A stretch of DNA of 64,000 nucleotides from Acidimicrobiia bacterium (GTDB lineage: Bacteria; Actinomycetota; Acidimicrobiia; Acidimicrobiales; AC-14): positions 62,001 to 126,000 of the forward strand of contig JAHFUR010000008.1 in assembly GCA_023264995.1 (NCBI GenBank), in the 5' to 3' direction. The notes below the pieces were generated by a model. It saw only the letters and a list, made by a program, of their open reading frames with translations. It was not told the DNA's origin and ran no database searches. Of the stretch, positions 41,022 to 48,693 are shown piece after piece. Every line of letters begins with the position of its first letter. Position 1 is the first letter of the stretch. Both the position numbers and the translations under genes were made by a program.

Positions 41022-42677
41022 TCAGGACCGGATGGCAGTGCCCACCCGCCGGCCGGTGATGAAGAGCTGCTTGTTGTCCTGGACCGAAGGGAACTGGCCG
41101 GGCGTGAAGTACCACTCGTCGAGCACGTCCCTGCGGAACAGCAGGGTCGTCTCCGGGTAGAACAGGGGCAGTACGGGCAGCTCGTCGGCCAGCAACCGCT
41201 GCATCTGGGCCACGACGGCCTGGCGGCCCGCCGGGTCGAACGTCACCCGCTGGGTCTCGGCCAGGTCGTCGAAAGTGGGGTTGGTGAACGCCGACGCGGC
41301 CTGGAGCGACGGCGGCACCTTGGAGGAGAACAGCACCCGCAGCACGTCGGGGTCAGCATTGGGCCCGCCCGGGCCGGGCCCGGGGAAGAACAGGACGGCC
41401 ATGTCGTAGTTGCCGACCAGCTTGCTGCCGAAGAGCTGCGGGCCGATCTCCACCGGCTTGGGCCGCAGCTCCACGCCCACCCGCCGCAGCGACCCGACCA
41501 GGATTTCCGAAAGCGGCGCCTCGGCGTTGCTGATCAGCAGCTCGAAGCTGAGGGCCCCCCGGCCCGGTGCCTGCCGGATCCCGCCGGCGCCCAGGCGGTA
41601 GCCGGCCGAGTCGAGCAGGGCGGCGGCGCCGGCGGGGTCGAAGTCGTACTGGCGGACCGCGGCAAAGAACGGGTTCGCCGGGCTCAGGAACCCCGGGCTG
41701 CCGGGGAGGCCCCGGCCGGCGGCCAGGCGGTCGACCAGGTCCTTGCGGTCGATGGCCATGGCGCAGGCCCGGCGGAACCGCACGTCGGAGAGCGGGCCCT
41801 CCTTGATCATGTTCCAGTAGAGCGGGAGGGTGGTGGAGCCTTGCTCGGCCACCATCCCGTAGGCCTGGCCCTGGAACGGGGCCAGGGTGTCGGCCCGCAG
41901 CCCGACGCCCCGGGCCACGTCGACGTTCCCCGCGGCCAGGCCGGCGATCGGGTCATCGATGGCCCGCTCCTCGATCCGCTTGATGTAGGGCGGGCCCAGG
42001 AAGTAGTCGGGGCGGGCGGTGTAGAGCAGGGCTCCCCCGTCGCCGTTGTACGACGCCAGCCGGTAGGCCCCGGAGCCGACCAGCACCTTCCGGTGGTCCT
42101 GGGCCGCCGGGTCCTTGATGGTGGACCAGACATGGCGCGGGATGATCGGGAGCGCGCCGGCGACCTGCTCGAGGAAGGTGACCTGCGGGCTGGCCAGGGT
42201 GACGACGACGGTGGTCGGGCCCGCGGCCCGGACGCCGGCGATGCCCTTCGGCGGCTGGATGATGACCGGCGGCGCCAGCGTCTCCTGGGCGGCGTAGTAG
42301 TCGAAGGTGAAGACCACGTCGTCGGCGGTAAGGGGCCGGCCGTCGGCCCAGGTCAGGCCGGGCCGCAGTTCGAAGGTGTAGGTGAGGTGGTCGGCCGATG
42401 CGTCGACCCGCTGGGCCAACCACGGCAACAGCGCGCCGCTGGCGTCCTTCCACACCAGGGTGTCGTAGATCAGGCTCATCTGGTTGTACCCGATGTCGGC
42501 GTTGCACGCGAACGGCGACGGGAAGCCGGTGGCGCCCTGGGCCAGGCGCACGGTGGGGCCGCGGGCCTGGTCGACCGCCGGCGTCGACCGGCACGCCGAC
42601 CCGAGGACGAGGGCCCCCACCCCCCCGAGCGACCCGAGGAGGAACCGCCGGCGGTCGATGAGGAGCCCGTCCTTCAT
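41022..42677 (-). CDS. Oligopeptide ABC transporter substrate-binding lipoprotein (SBP family 5)
   Basis: 551 residues from ATG 42677, which lies inside a hairpin. The N-terminus holds a twin-Arg IDRRRFLLG and lipobox VLGSAC (Cys29), so Tat or Sec export and lipid anchoring are likely. The family 5 landmarks follow: TYTFELRPGLTWADGRPLTADDVVF, a conserved RKVLVGSGAYRLASY region and NPTFDDL near the C-terminus. It captures peptides or nickel-type ligands for the two permeases and the fused ATPase of the same strand. Last gene of the operon; the hairpin at the junction may set its mRNA level. Confidence 0.9.
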   Translation of the reverse strand: MKDGLLIDRRRFLLGSLGGVGALVLGSACRSTPAVDQARGPTVRLAQGATGFPSPFACNADIGYNQMSLIYDTLVWKDASGALLPWLAQRVDASADHLTYTFELRPGLTWADGRPLTADDVVFTFDYYAAQETLAPPVIIQPPKGIAGVRAAGPTTVVVTLASPQVTFLEQVAGALPIIPRHVWSTIKDPAAQDHRKVLVGSGAYRLASYNGDGGALLYTARPDYFLGPPYIKRIEERAIDDPIAGLAAGNVDVARGVGLRADTLAPFQGQAYGMVAEQGSTTLPLYWNMIKEGPLSDVRFRRACAMAIDRKDLVDRLAAGRGLPGSPGFLSPANPFFAAVRQYDFDPAGAAALLDSAGYRLGAGGIRQAPGRGALSFELLISNAEAPLSEILVGSLRRVGVELRPKPVEIGPQLFGSKLVGNYDMAVLFFPGPGPGGPNADPDVLRVLFSSKVPPSLQAASAFTNPTFDDLAETQRVTFDPAGRQAVVAQMQRLLADELPVLPLFYPETTLLFRRDVLDEWYFTPGQFPSVQDNKQLFITGRRVGTAIRS

Positions 42678-42700
42678 GACCGGCCTCCCGGGCCGGTCAT
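42676..42700. repeat. Perfect 10-bp hairpin at permease/SBP junction
   Basis: ATGACCGGCC (42676-42685), loop TCCCG, GGCCGGTCAT (42691-42700): a perfect stem. On the minus strand it carries the TGA stop of the permease and the ATG of the substrate-binding gene. The same GACCGGCC-loop-GGCCGGTC core ends each unit of the tandem repeat at 43606-43805. Confidence 0.9.
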
Positions 42701-43611
42701 GACGGGGACTGGGAGCGCGGGTTGAAGACGGGCTCGAGGGCCACGCCCACGACGGTGAGGGCCAGGAGGGTGAGCGTGAGGACAAGCCCCACCGGCAGCA
42801 CCCACCACACCCACATCGGGCTCAGGTAGATGGACTGCTGGCCCAGCGCCCGGTTCAGCATCAGCCCCCAGCTGATGCCGCTGGGGTCGCCCAGGCCGAG
42901 GAACGTCAGGCCCGCCTCCAACCCCACGGCCACACTGGCCCAGTTCACGAACCCGACGATGATCAGCGGGGCCAGGCCGGGCAGGAAATGCCGGCGCAGC
43001 ACGTAGGTCGGCCCGCCCCCGAAGCCCCGGGCCGAGGCCACGAAGCCGCGCTGGCGCAGAGTGACCGCCTGGCTGCGCAGCGTGCGGGCGTTGGGCGGGG
43101 CTCCGAGGACGGCGATCACGATAATGACCGCCACCCGGCTGTTGAGGGCGAGCGACCCGAGAAGGACCAGGAGGGGGGCGCCGGGCAGGGCGAGGAGGAA
43201 CGTGACGAAGCGGTTCGACGCCCGGTCGGCGACGCCGCCCACCAGCGCCGGCAGGACACCGAGCACGATGGCGCCGGCCATGGCCAACGACCCGGCCACG
43301 GCGGCGACGGTGAGGGAGGCCCGGGCCCCGTAGACCAGTTGGGCGAAGATGTCGCGCCCCGGGACATCGGTGCCGAGCCAGTGCCGGGCCGACGGCTGCT
43401 CGAGGGCCCGGCCGGCGCTGGCGTTGCGGGGGTCGTACGGCGTGAGGAGAGGGGCGAACACGGCGACGAGCACGACGATGCCGAGCACCACCAGGCCGGC
43501 GGTGAGCATCGGGGAGCGGGCACGCCGGCGGCCGGGGCCACCGCGGTCGTCGCGTTCGTCGGGAGCCAGGGGCAGGGTGATGTCGCCCGGCACGCTGACG
43601 GCCTCGGTCAC
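42697..43611 (-). CDS. Peptide ABC transporter permease (DppC/OppC-like)
   Basis: 304 residues from GTG 43611. Five to six membrane helices; the first is about 38-58. The cytoplasmic loop consensus for these permeases appears in SARGFGGGPTYVLRRHFLPG (about residues 190-210), the EAA-type motif that contacts the ATPase. An N-terminal region with PSARHWLGTDVPGRDIFAQ is typical of DppC. It pairs with the DppB-like permease upstream, separated by three 65-bp repeats. Translation starts at the edge of the first repeat copy. Confidence 0.9.
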   Translation of the reverse strand: MTEAVSVPGDITLPLAPDERDDRGGPGRRRARSPMLTAGLVVLGIVVLVAVFAPLLTPYDPRNASAGRALEQPSARHWLGTDVPGRDIFAQLVYGARASLTVAAVAGSLAMAGAIVLGVLPALVGGVADRASNRFVTFLLALPGAPLLVLLGSLALNSRVAVIIVIAVLGAPPNARTLRSQAVTLRQRGFVASARGFGGGPTYVLRRHFLPGLAPLIIVGFVNWASVAVGLEAGLTFLGLGDPSGISWGLMLNRALGQQSIYLSPMWVWWVLPVGLVLTLTLLALTVVGVALEPVFNPRSQSPS

Positions 43612-43805
43612 TGGTCCACCCTCATCGAGGGATGGCCCAGTGAATGCTCGATGGACCGGCCTCCCGGGCCGGTCACTGGTCCACCCTCATCGAGGGATGG
43701 CCCAGTGAATGCTCGATGGACCGGCCTCCCGGGCCGGTCACTGGTCCACCCTCATCGAGGGATGGCCCAGTGAATGCTCGATGGACCGGCCTCCCGGGCC
43801 GGTCA
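43606..43805. repeat. 65-bp tandem repeat, three copies plus start of a fourth
   Basis: Three near-identical 65-bp units begin at 43606, 43671 and 43736, with GGTCA of a fourth at 43801. Each unit folds into two hairpins: CACTGG pairing with CCAGTG around an inner CCCT/AGGG stem, and GACCGGCC pairing with GGCCGGTC. It fills the 191-bp gap between the DppB- and DppC-like genes. 65 is not a multiple of three, and no gene is encoded. Confidence 0.95.
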
Positions 43806-44855
43806 TGCCGGCGCCGCCCGCGGGTCGAGCCGGCGGTACAGGACCTCGGCCAGGGCGTTGACCGTGACCACGCTCAGGCTGAGCACCAGGAACACGCCCT
43901 GGATCGTCGGGTAGTCACGCAGGCCGATGGACTGGAAGAGGAGGCCGCCCAGCCCGGGATAGGAGAAGATGCGCTCGACGAACACGTTGGCGGCGACGGC
44001 GGACCCGAGCTCGACCGCGGTGAGGCCGACCACGGGAAGGAGCGCGTTGCGGGCCGCGTACGCGTACTTGAGCCGCCGGGGCCGCAGGCCCTTGGCCCGC
44101 CCCAGGAGCAGGTAGTCGGCCCCGAGCTCGTTCACCATGCCCGCCCGCATCACCAGGTAGCTGATGGCGGTGAGCCCGGCGGTGAGGACGGCCAGCGGCA
44201 GCACGAGGTGGGCACCGATGTCGACGGCGCGCCGGACCGGGCCGAACGACGAGAACTGCGCCTCGGCGCCGGCGACTGGGAACCAGTGCAGCCTCACTGC
44301 GAACACGAACAGGGCCATCGACCCGAGCAGGTAGGGCGGGAACTGCCACACCGTCACCATGGTGGCCAGCAGGGCGCGGTCGACGGGCTTGTCGCGCCGC
44401 CACCCGGAATGGATGCCGGCCACCATCCCGAGCGCGGTGGCCAGGACCACCGAGCTACCGGTGAGGAGGAGCGTCCACGGCAGGCGCCGGCGGAGCTCGG
44501 TGGTGACGGGCGCATTGGTCTGGATGGAGCGCCCGAGGTCGCCGTGGGCCAGCCGCGAGAGGTAGTGCCGGTACTGGGCCACGAGCGAGCCGTCGAGGTC
44601 GTAGTAGGAGACCAGCGAGCTCCGGGCCGCCTCGCCCAGGCTGAACCCGGCCGGCCCGTTGACGAGGAGCCCGTCGATGGGGTCGCCCGGCATGGCTCGG
44701 GGGAGCCAGAAGTTCAGGGTGACCAGGGCGAAGACCATGACCAGGTACGACGCCAGCGCGCCCCGCCGGCGACGACGGGGGCCCGCCGCCGCCGGTGCGG
44801 CCGGCGCCGCCGGCGCTGGCTCCAGGCTCAGCGCAGGGGCCCCCGTACCGGCCAC
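43803..44855 (-). CDS. Peptide ABC transporter permease (DppB/OppB-like)
   Basis: 350 residues from GTG 44855, overlapping the preceding gene's last 28 bp. Pro/Ala-rich N-terminus, then a first helix (LVMVFALVTLNFWLPRAMPGDP). The EAA loop appears as LLLGRAKGLRPRRLKYAYAARNALLP (about 255-280). A large periplasmic loop with GEAARSSLVSYYDLDGSL and SIQTNAPV is typical of DppB. It ends at the beginning of the repeat region. An alternative start is the internal ATG of VMVFALV. With DppC and the fused ATPase it forms a complete importer. Confidence 0.85.
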   Translation of the reverse strand: MAGTGAPALSLEPAPAAPAAPAAAGPRRRRRGALASYLVMVFALVTLNFWLPRAMPGDPIDGLLVNGPAGFSLGEAARSSLVSYYDLDGSLVAQYRHYLSRLAHGDLGRSIQTNAPVTTELRRRLPWTLLLTGSSVVLATALGMVAGIHSGWRRDKPVDRALLATMVTVWQFPPYLLGSMALFVFAVRLHWFPVAGAEAQFSSFGPVRRAVDIGAHLVLPLAVLTAGLTAISYLVMRAGMVNELGADYLLLGRAKGLRPRRLKYAYAARNALLPVVGLTAVELGSAVAANVFVERIFSYPGLGGLLFQSIGLRDYPTIQGVFLVLSLSVVTVNALAEVLYRRLDPRAAPA

Positions 44856-46555
44856 GGCATATGGCGACCGGGCCGGTGGCGCCACCGGACGCCGGCGGCC
44901 CAGAACATCGTGCTCCAGCCGGCCATGACGAGGAGCATGGCCAGGGCCACGAAGACGGCGATGGCACTGCCGGTGCCGGCCAGTCCCCCGCCGCCGGTCC
45001 CGCCACCGGTCCCGCCGGTCTGGCCACCCCCGCCAGTGCCACCGGTGCCGGTGGCCACCGCCGTCGTGGCGCAGCGGGACTGGCCGACGATGAGCTCGCC
45101 CACCGCCGTGGGGCCGAGGAGGAACAGGTGGACCGCATTGACGGTGATCGATCCCGTCCCCCGCACCTGCTCGTTCAGCACGACGCGGAAGGTGTCGCCG
45201 ACGTTCTCGAGCTTGCCGTTGTAGGACGTGTTGGGCGCCGGGTCGGAGGGAAGCTGGACCACGGTGTCGTCGGCCGTGGAATCGAAGTTGGCGCCCTGGG
45301 AGAGGACCACGTTGCCGGCGCTCACCGTCGCCGAGCCGGTCTGGCCGGTGGAGGAGGACGAACACCGGCTCGAGACCGAGGCCGCGGTGAGCTGCTCCTG
45401 GCCGGAGCGGTTCACGTTGGTGACCGTGGCCGAGCTGGTCACCGTGCCGCCAGCGACGCCCTGGGTGCTCACGTCCAGCCGGCCCGAGCTGAAGATGATG
45501 GCCGGGCCGAACTGGGCGGTGGCATCGGGCGCGGTCCCGGTGACCGGCGCCGCGGACCCCCCTGCCGGCAAGGACACCGTCGGTGCCGGCCCGCGGGTGG
45601 CGGGCGCGCCTCCGAAGAGCCCGACGGTCACGAAGTAGCCGTAGGCGCCGCCGGCGACCCCCGTGGTCGTCGCGGTCGTGGTCGTGGTGGTGGGCACGGT
45701 CGTGGTCGTGGTGGCGGCCGTCGTGCTGGTCGTGGTGGTCGACGACGTGGTCGTGGTCGGGGCGGTGGTCGTGGTCGTGGCGCCCGGCGTGGTGGTGGTG
45801 GTCGTCAGGCCCGTGGTGGTGGTCGTGGCCGCGACCGCCGTGACACCGCACACCGATTGGGCGATGAGCAGGTCACCCTTGGCCGTGGGCCCGAGCAGGT
45901 ACAGGTGGGCGGCGGTGACCGTGATCGAGCCGTCTGAGTTCGTCACCTGCTCGTTGAAGACCATACGGAAGGTGTCCCCCACCCCCTCGATCATGCCGTT
46001 GTACGACGTGTTCGGCGCCGGGCTGGCCGGTACCGGGACGACGACGTCGTCACCGTCCACGTTGGGGTTGCCCTCCGAGGTACGGAGCGTGCCGGTCGTG
46101 ACGGTGGTGGACCCGGTCACACCGGACTCGCCGGCGCTGCACCGGCTCGACACGCCGGCGGCAGTGAAGACCTCTGACCCCGAGGTGTTCACATTCTGGA
46201 TAGTGGCGGCGGAGGTGACTGCGCCGCCGGCGCCGAGGGCGCCTTGGGTGCTGACGTTCAGCGGCCCGGAGCTGAACAGGGTGGCCGGGCCGTACTTCAC
46301 CAGCCCGGTGGCCGCGGTGTTCGTCACGGCCGGGCCCCCGTTGGCCGGCAGCGTGGCCGTGGGGGTCGGGCCCACGGGCGCCTGGGCGCCGTTGAAGATG
46401 GTGATGTTGGTGGCCAGGTACCCGAAGGCGCTCCCCCGGACCGCTGTCACATCGGCCGTTGCCGCCGGCGGCGACCCGATGCCGGTCAGCACCCCGGCAA
46501 TGACGAGCGAGACCACCGCCCACGCCCGGTACCCGCGAGATCGTCCACGCCCCAT
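44828..46555 (-). CDS. Two-domain choice-of-anchor-P-like surface protein with LAXTG sorting signal
   Basis: 575 residues from ATG 46555, with GGAGG upstream. Signal region 1-33. Domain 1 about 34-240 and domain 2 about 305-490 are homologous to each other and to the protein at 35960 (GSAFGYLATNITIFNG and GGAYGYFVTVGLFGG; SSRCS). They are joined by a Thr linker. A Gly-rich stretch leads to LAGTG (525-529), a hydrophobic run and a basic tail: the pattern of a class E (LAXTG) sortase substrate. It is likely cell-wall anchored. No sortase gene is in the window. It sits upstream of the permease genes, unusual for such an operon. Confidence 0.7.
   Translation of the reverse strand: MGRGRSRGYRAWAVVSLVIAGVLTGIGSPPAATADVTAVRGSAFGYLATNITIFNGAQAPVGPTPTATLPANGGPAVTNTAATGLVKYGPATLFSSGPLNVSTQGALGAGGAVTSAATIQNVNTSGSEVFTAAGVSSRCSAGESGVTGSTTVTTGTLRTSEGNPNVDGDDVVVPVPASPAPNTSYNGMIEGVGDTFRMVFNEQVTNSDGSITVTAAHLYLLGPTAKGDLLIAQSVCGVTAVAATTTTTGLTTTTTTPGATTTTTAPTTTTSSTTTTSTTAATTTTTVPTTTTTTATTTGVAGGAYGYFVTVGLFGGAPATRGPAPTVSLPAGGSAAPVTGTAPDATAQFGPAIIFSSGRLDVSTQGVAGGTVTSSATVTNVNRSGQEQLTAASVSSRCSSSSTGQTGSATVSAGNVVLSQGANFDSTADDTVVQLPSDPAPNTSYNGKLENVGDTFRVVLNEQVRGTGSITVNAVHLFLLGPTAVGELIVGQSRCATTAVATGTGGTGGGGQTGGTGGGTGGGGLAGTGSAIAVFVALAMLLVMAGWSTMFWAAGVRWRHRPGRHMPWPVRGPLR
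45655..45845 (-). repeat. Low-complexity Thr-codon repeat
   Basis: Imperfect ACG/ACC repeats on the minus strand encode the Thr-rich linker between the two domains of the 44828-46555 protein. In frame and coding; not a CRISPR or satellite. Confidence 0.7.
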
Positions 46556-46851
46556 ACCGTCGCCTCCGTACCTAGTGCCGTGACCACACCGACTTCACTT
46601 GACCCGCTGCGCCTGCGCTGCTCACCGTCAGTGACGGCGCGCCGGGCCAGTCGCCGCCTGCGAGATGCGCCGGGCCCGCCAGCGTCCTCAGACTAGATCG
46701 ATCCCGCACTGGTGCTGTGCCACCCTCTGTGGTCGAGGCATGCGGTTGGTCGAGACGTGGGCCGGCGGCGCACCGTCGCCCACGTGGGGTACACCCCGCA
46801 GTGGCAGCCTACGAGGTGACATGGGACGACGTCACTAAGGACATCCGACAC
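46556..46851. other. 296-bp intergenic region upstream of surface protein gene
   Basis: It lies between two same-strand genes and presumably contains the promoter of the 46555 gene. CCGTCAGTGACGG (46625-46637) is a 13-nt palindrome, a possible operator. No RNA gene, no clear -35/-10 pair and no T-tract hairpin were seen. Confidence 0.4.
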
Positions 46852-48621
46852 CTAGCGGTCCGGCCCGGGAGCGCTCCCGGGCTCGCGGCGGGCCTCCGCC
46901 GGCCGGAACGCCGATGAGGCGGCCACCAACCGGCGGGCGGTGTCGCTCAGCGGTGCGGTCGACACGACGGACGAGGCGCCCTCCTCGACGACGCGCCCAG
47001 CTTCGAGCACCACTGTGCGGTCGGTCACCTTGCGGACCGCGGCCAGGTCATGGGACACGAGCACCAGCCCGAGGCCCATCTCCACCTGGCGCTCACGCAG
47101 GACGACGAGCAGCCGTGCCTGCTCCGAGGCGTCGAGCATGGCGGTGGGCTCGTCGGCCACCAGGACCTTCGGGGAGCAGACCAGGGCCCGGGCCAGCGCG
47201 ACCCGCTGGAGCTGGCCACCGGACAGCTCGTGGGTGCGGGCGTCGAGGAACGCGCCCGACGGCGGCAACCCGACGCTGTCGAGGGCCTCGGCCACCGCCG
47301 ACCGCTGGGCGGCCGCGTCGGCCCCCACCACGACCAACGGCTCGCCGACCAGCTCGGCCACAGTCAGGCGGGGCGACAGCGCATCGGCCGGGTCCTGCAT
47401 GATGAGCTGGACCCGGCGCCGGCGCATCCGCTCCGAGCCACGCCAGGAGCTCGGCAGGGGTTGGCCCTCGAGCACGACCCGGCCGGAGTCGGCGGCGAGA
47501 TGGCCGGCCAGGATCCGGGCCAACGTGGACTTGCCGCTTCCCGACGGCCCGACGATGCCCACGGACTCGCCCTCGCGCACGACCAGGGAGACGCCGGCCA
47601 AGGCCTCCACCACGTGGCGGCCCCGCCCGAACGACTTAGCCACGTCATGAGCCGAAAGGAGCGTCTTCAAGCCGCCGAAATGGCACAGCACCAGCCGCTC
47701 GCGGGACTCGGCCAGCGCCGGGCGGGCCTCCGCGCAGTGCGCGTCGGCCTGGGTGCAGCGCGGGTGGTACGGGCAACCGGGCGGCACGGCACGGGGGTCG
47801 GGAGGCCGGCCCCGGATCGGGCGCAGGTCCTTGGTGGTGGTCATGACCGGGTAGGCATTGACCAGCGCCCAGGTATAGGGGTGGGCGGGGTCGAGGACGA
47901 CCCGGCTCGTGGCACCGTCCTCCATGACCTCGCCGCCGTAGAGCACGACCGTGCGGGTGGCGAGGGCGGCCGCGTCGGGTAGGTCGTGGGAGATGACGAC
48001 GAGGGCGAAGCCCCGCTCGGCGGCAAGTTCCCCGATGCGCCGCACGAGGTCGGCACGGGTGGCAGGGTCCAGGCCGGCGGTCGGCTCGTCAAGCACGACG
48101 AGGGCGGGGTCGAGGGCCAGCACCATCGCCAGCGCGGCCCGCCGGCGCTGGCCCCCGGAGAGCTCGTGGGGGTACCGGTCGAGGAGGGAAGGGTCGAGCA
48201 GCACGCCGGCGGCCAGCTCGCCGGCCCGGGAGCGGGCCTCGTGGGCGCCCATGCCGAGACGGTCGCGCAGCGGCTCAGCCACCTGCGCCCCCACCGTGGC
48301 GACGGGGTTGAACGGCGAGCCCTGCAGGGCCAGGGCGACGGTGGACCATCGCACGGTGCGCAGGTCCGCTTCGGACGCGCCGAGGAGCTCGACGCCGTCG
48401 ACCCGGACGCTCCCCCGGGCCAACGGCGGCTGCACCAGGCCGGCCAGGCAGCGGGCCAAGGTCGACTTCCCTGACCCGCTCTCGCCCACGATGGCCACCG
48501 ACTCGCCCCGGTGCACGATCAGGCTCACGCCTCGCAACGCGTCGACCCCGCCCCGGTAGCGGACGGCGAGATCCGTCACCTCCAGCAGCGGTGTACCCGG
48601 CGCGCTCCCCTTGTCCTCCAT
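46852..48621 (-). CDS. Fused oligopeptide ABC transporter ATPase (DppD-DppF-like)
   Basis: 589 residues from ATG 48621 (GTG 48627 is possible). Two ABC domains: the first has GESGSGKST, LSGGQRRR and LVVLDEPTAGLDP; the second GPSGSGKST, LSGGQLQR and VLVADEPTAMLD. Between them lies the peptide-transporter C-terminal extension GCPYHPRCTQADAHC with a Cys pattern seen in OppD/DppD. One chain thus supplies both ATPase subunits for the DppB/DppC permeases downstream. It probably heads the operon, separated from the permeases by the surface-protein gene. Confidence 0.9.
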   Translation of the reverse strand: MEDKGSAPGTPLLEVTDLAVRYRGGVDALRGVSLIVHRGESVAIVGESGSGKSTLARCLAGLVQPPLARGSVRVDGVELLGASEADLRTVRWSTVALALQGSPFNPVATVGAQVAEPLRDRLGMGAHEARSRAGELAAGVLLDPSLLDRYPHELSGGQRRRAALAMVLALDPALVVLDEPTAGLDPATRADLVRRIGELAAERGFALVVISHDLPDAAALATRTVVLYGGEVMEDGATSRVVLDPAHPYTWALVNAYPVMTTTKDLRPIRGRPPDPRAVPPGCPYHPRCTQADAHCAEARPALAESRERLVLCHFGGLKTLLSAHDVAKSFGRGRHVVEALAGVSLVVREGESVGIVGPSGSGKSTLARILAGHLAADSGRVVLEGQPLPSSWRGSERMRRRRVQLIMQDPADALSPRLTVAELVGEPLVVVGADAAAQRSAVAEALDSVGLPPSGAFLDARTHELSGGQLQRVALARALVCSPKVLVADEPTAMLDASEQARLLVVLRERQVEMGLGLVLVSHDLAAVRKVTDRTVVLEAGRVVEEGASSVVSTAPLSDTARRLVAASSAFRPAEARREPGSAPGPDR

Positions 48622-48693
48622 CGACACGTCCTGACCAGCAGGTGAGGACCACCCCACCGTTCCACCAGACCAGCGGAGCCAACGGCCTCCGCC

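Noticed and set aside
43644-45224. Plus-strand frame running through the 65-bp repeats and permease
   Set aside because: Antisense to the DppB-like gene; repeat unit length changes the frame between copies, so it is not a repeat protein.
46556-46851. Small RNA or tRNA in the intergenic gap
   Set aside because: No cloverleaf, T-tract hairpin or clear promoter pair could be traced.
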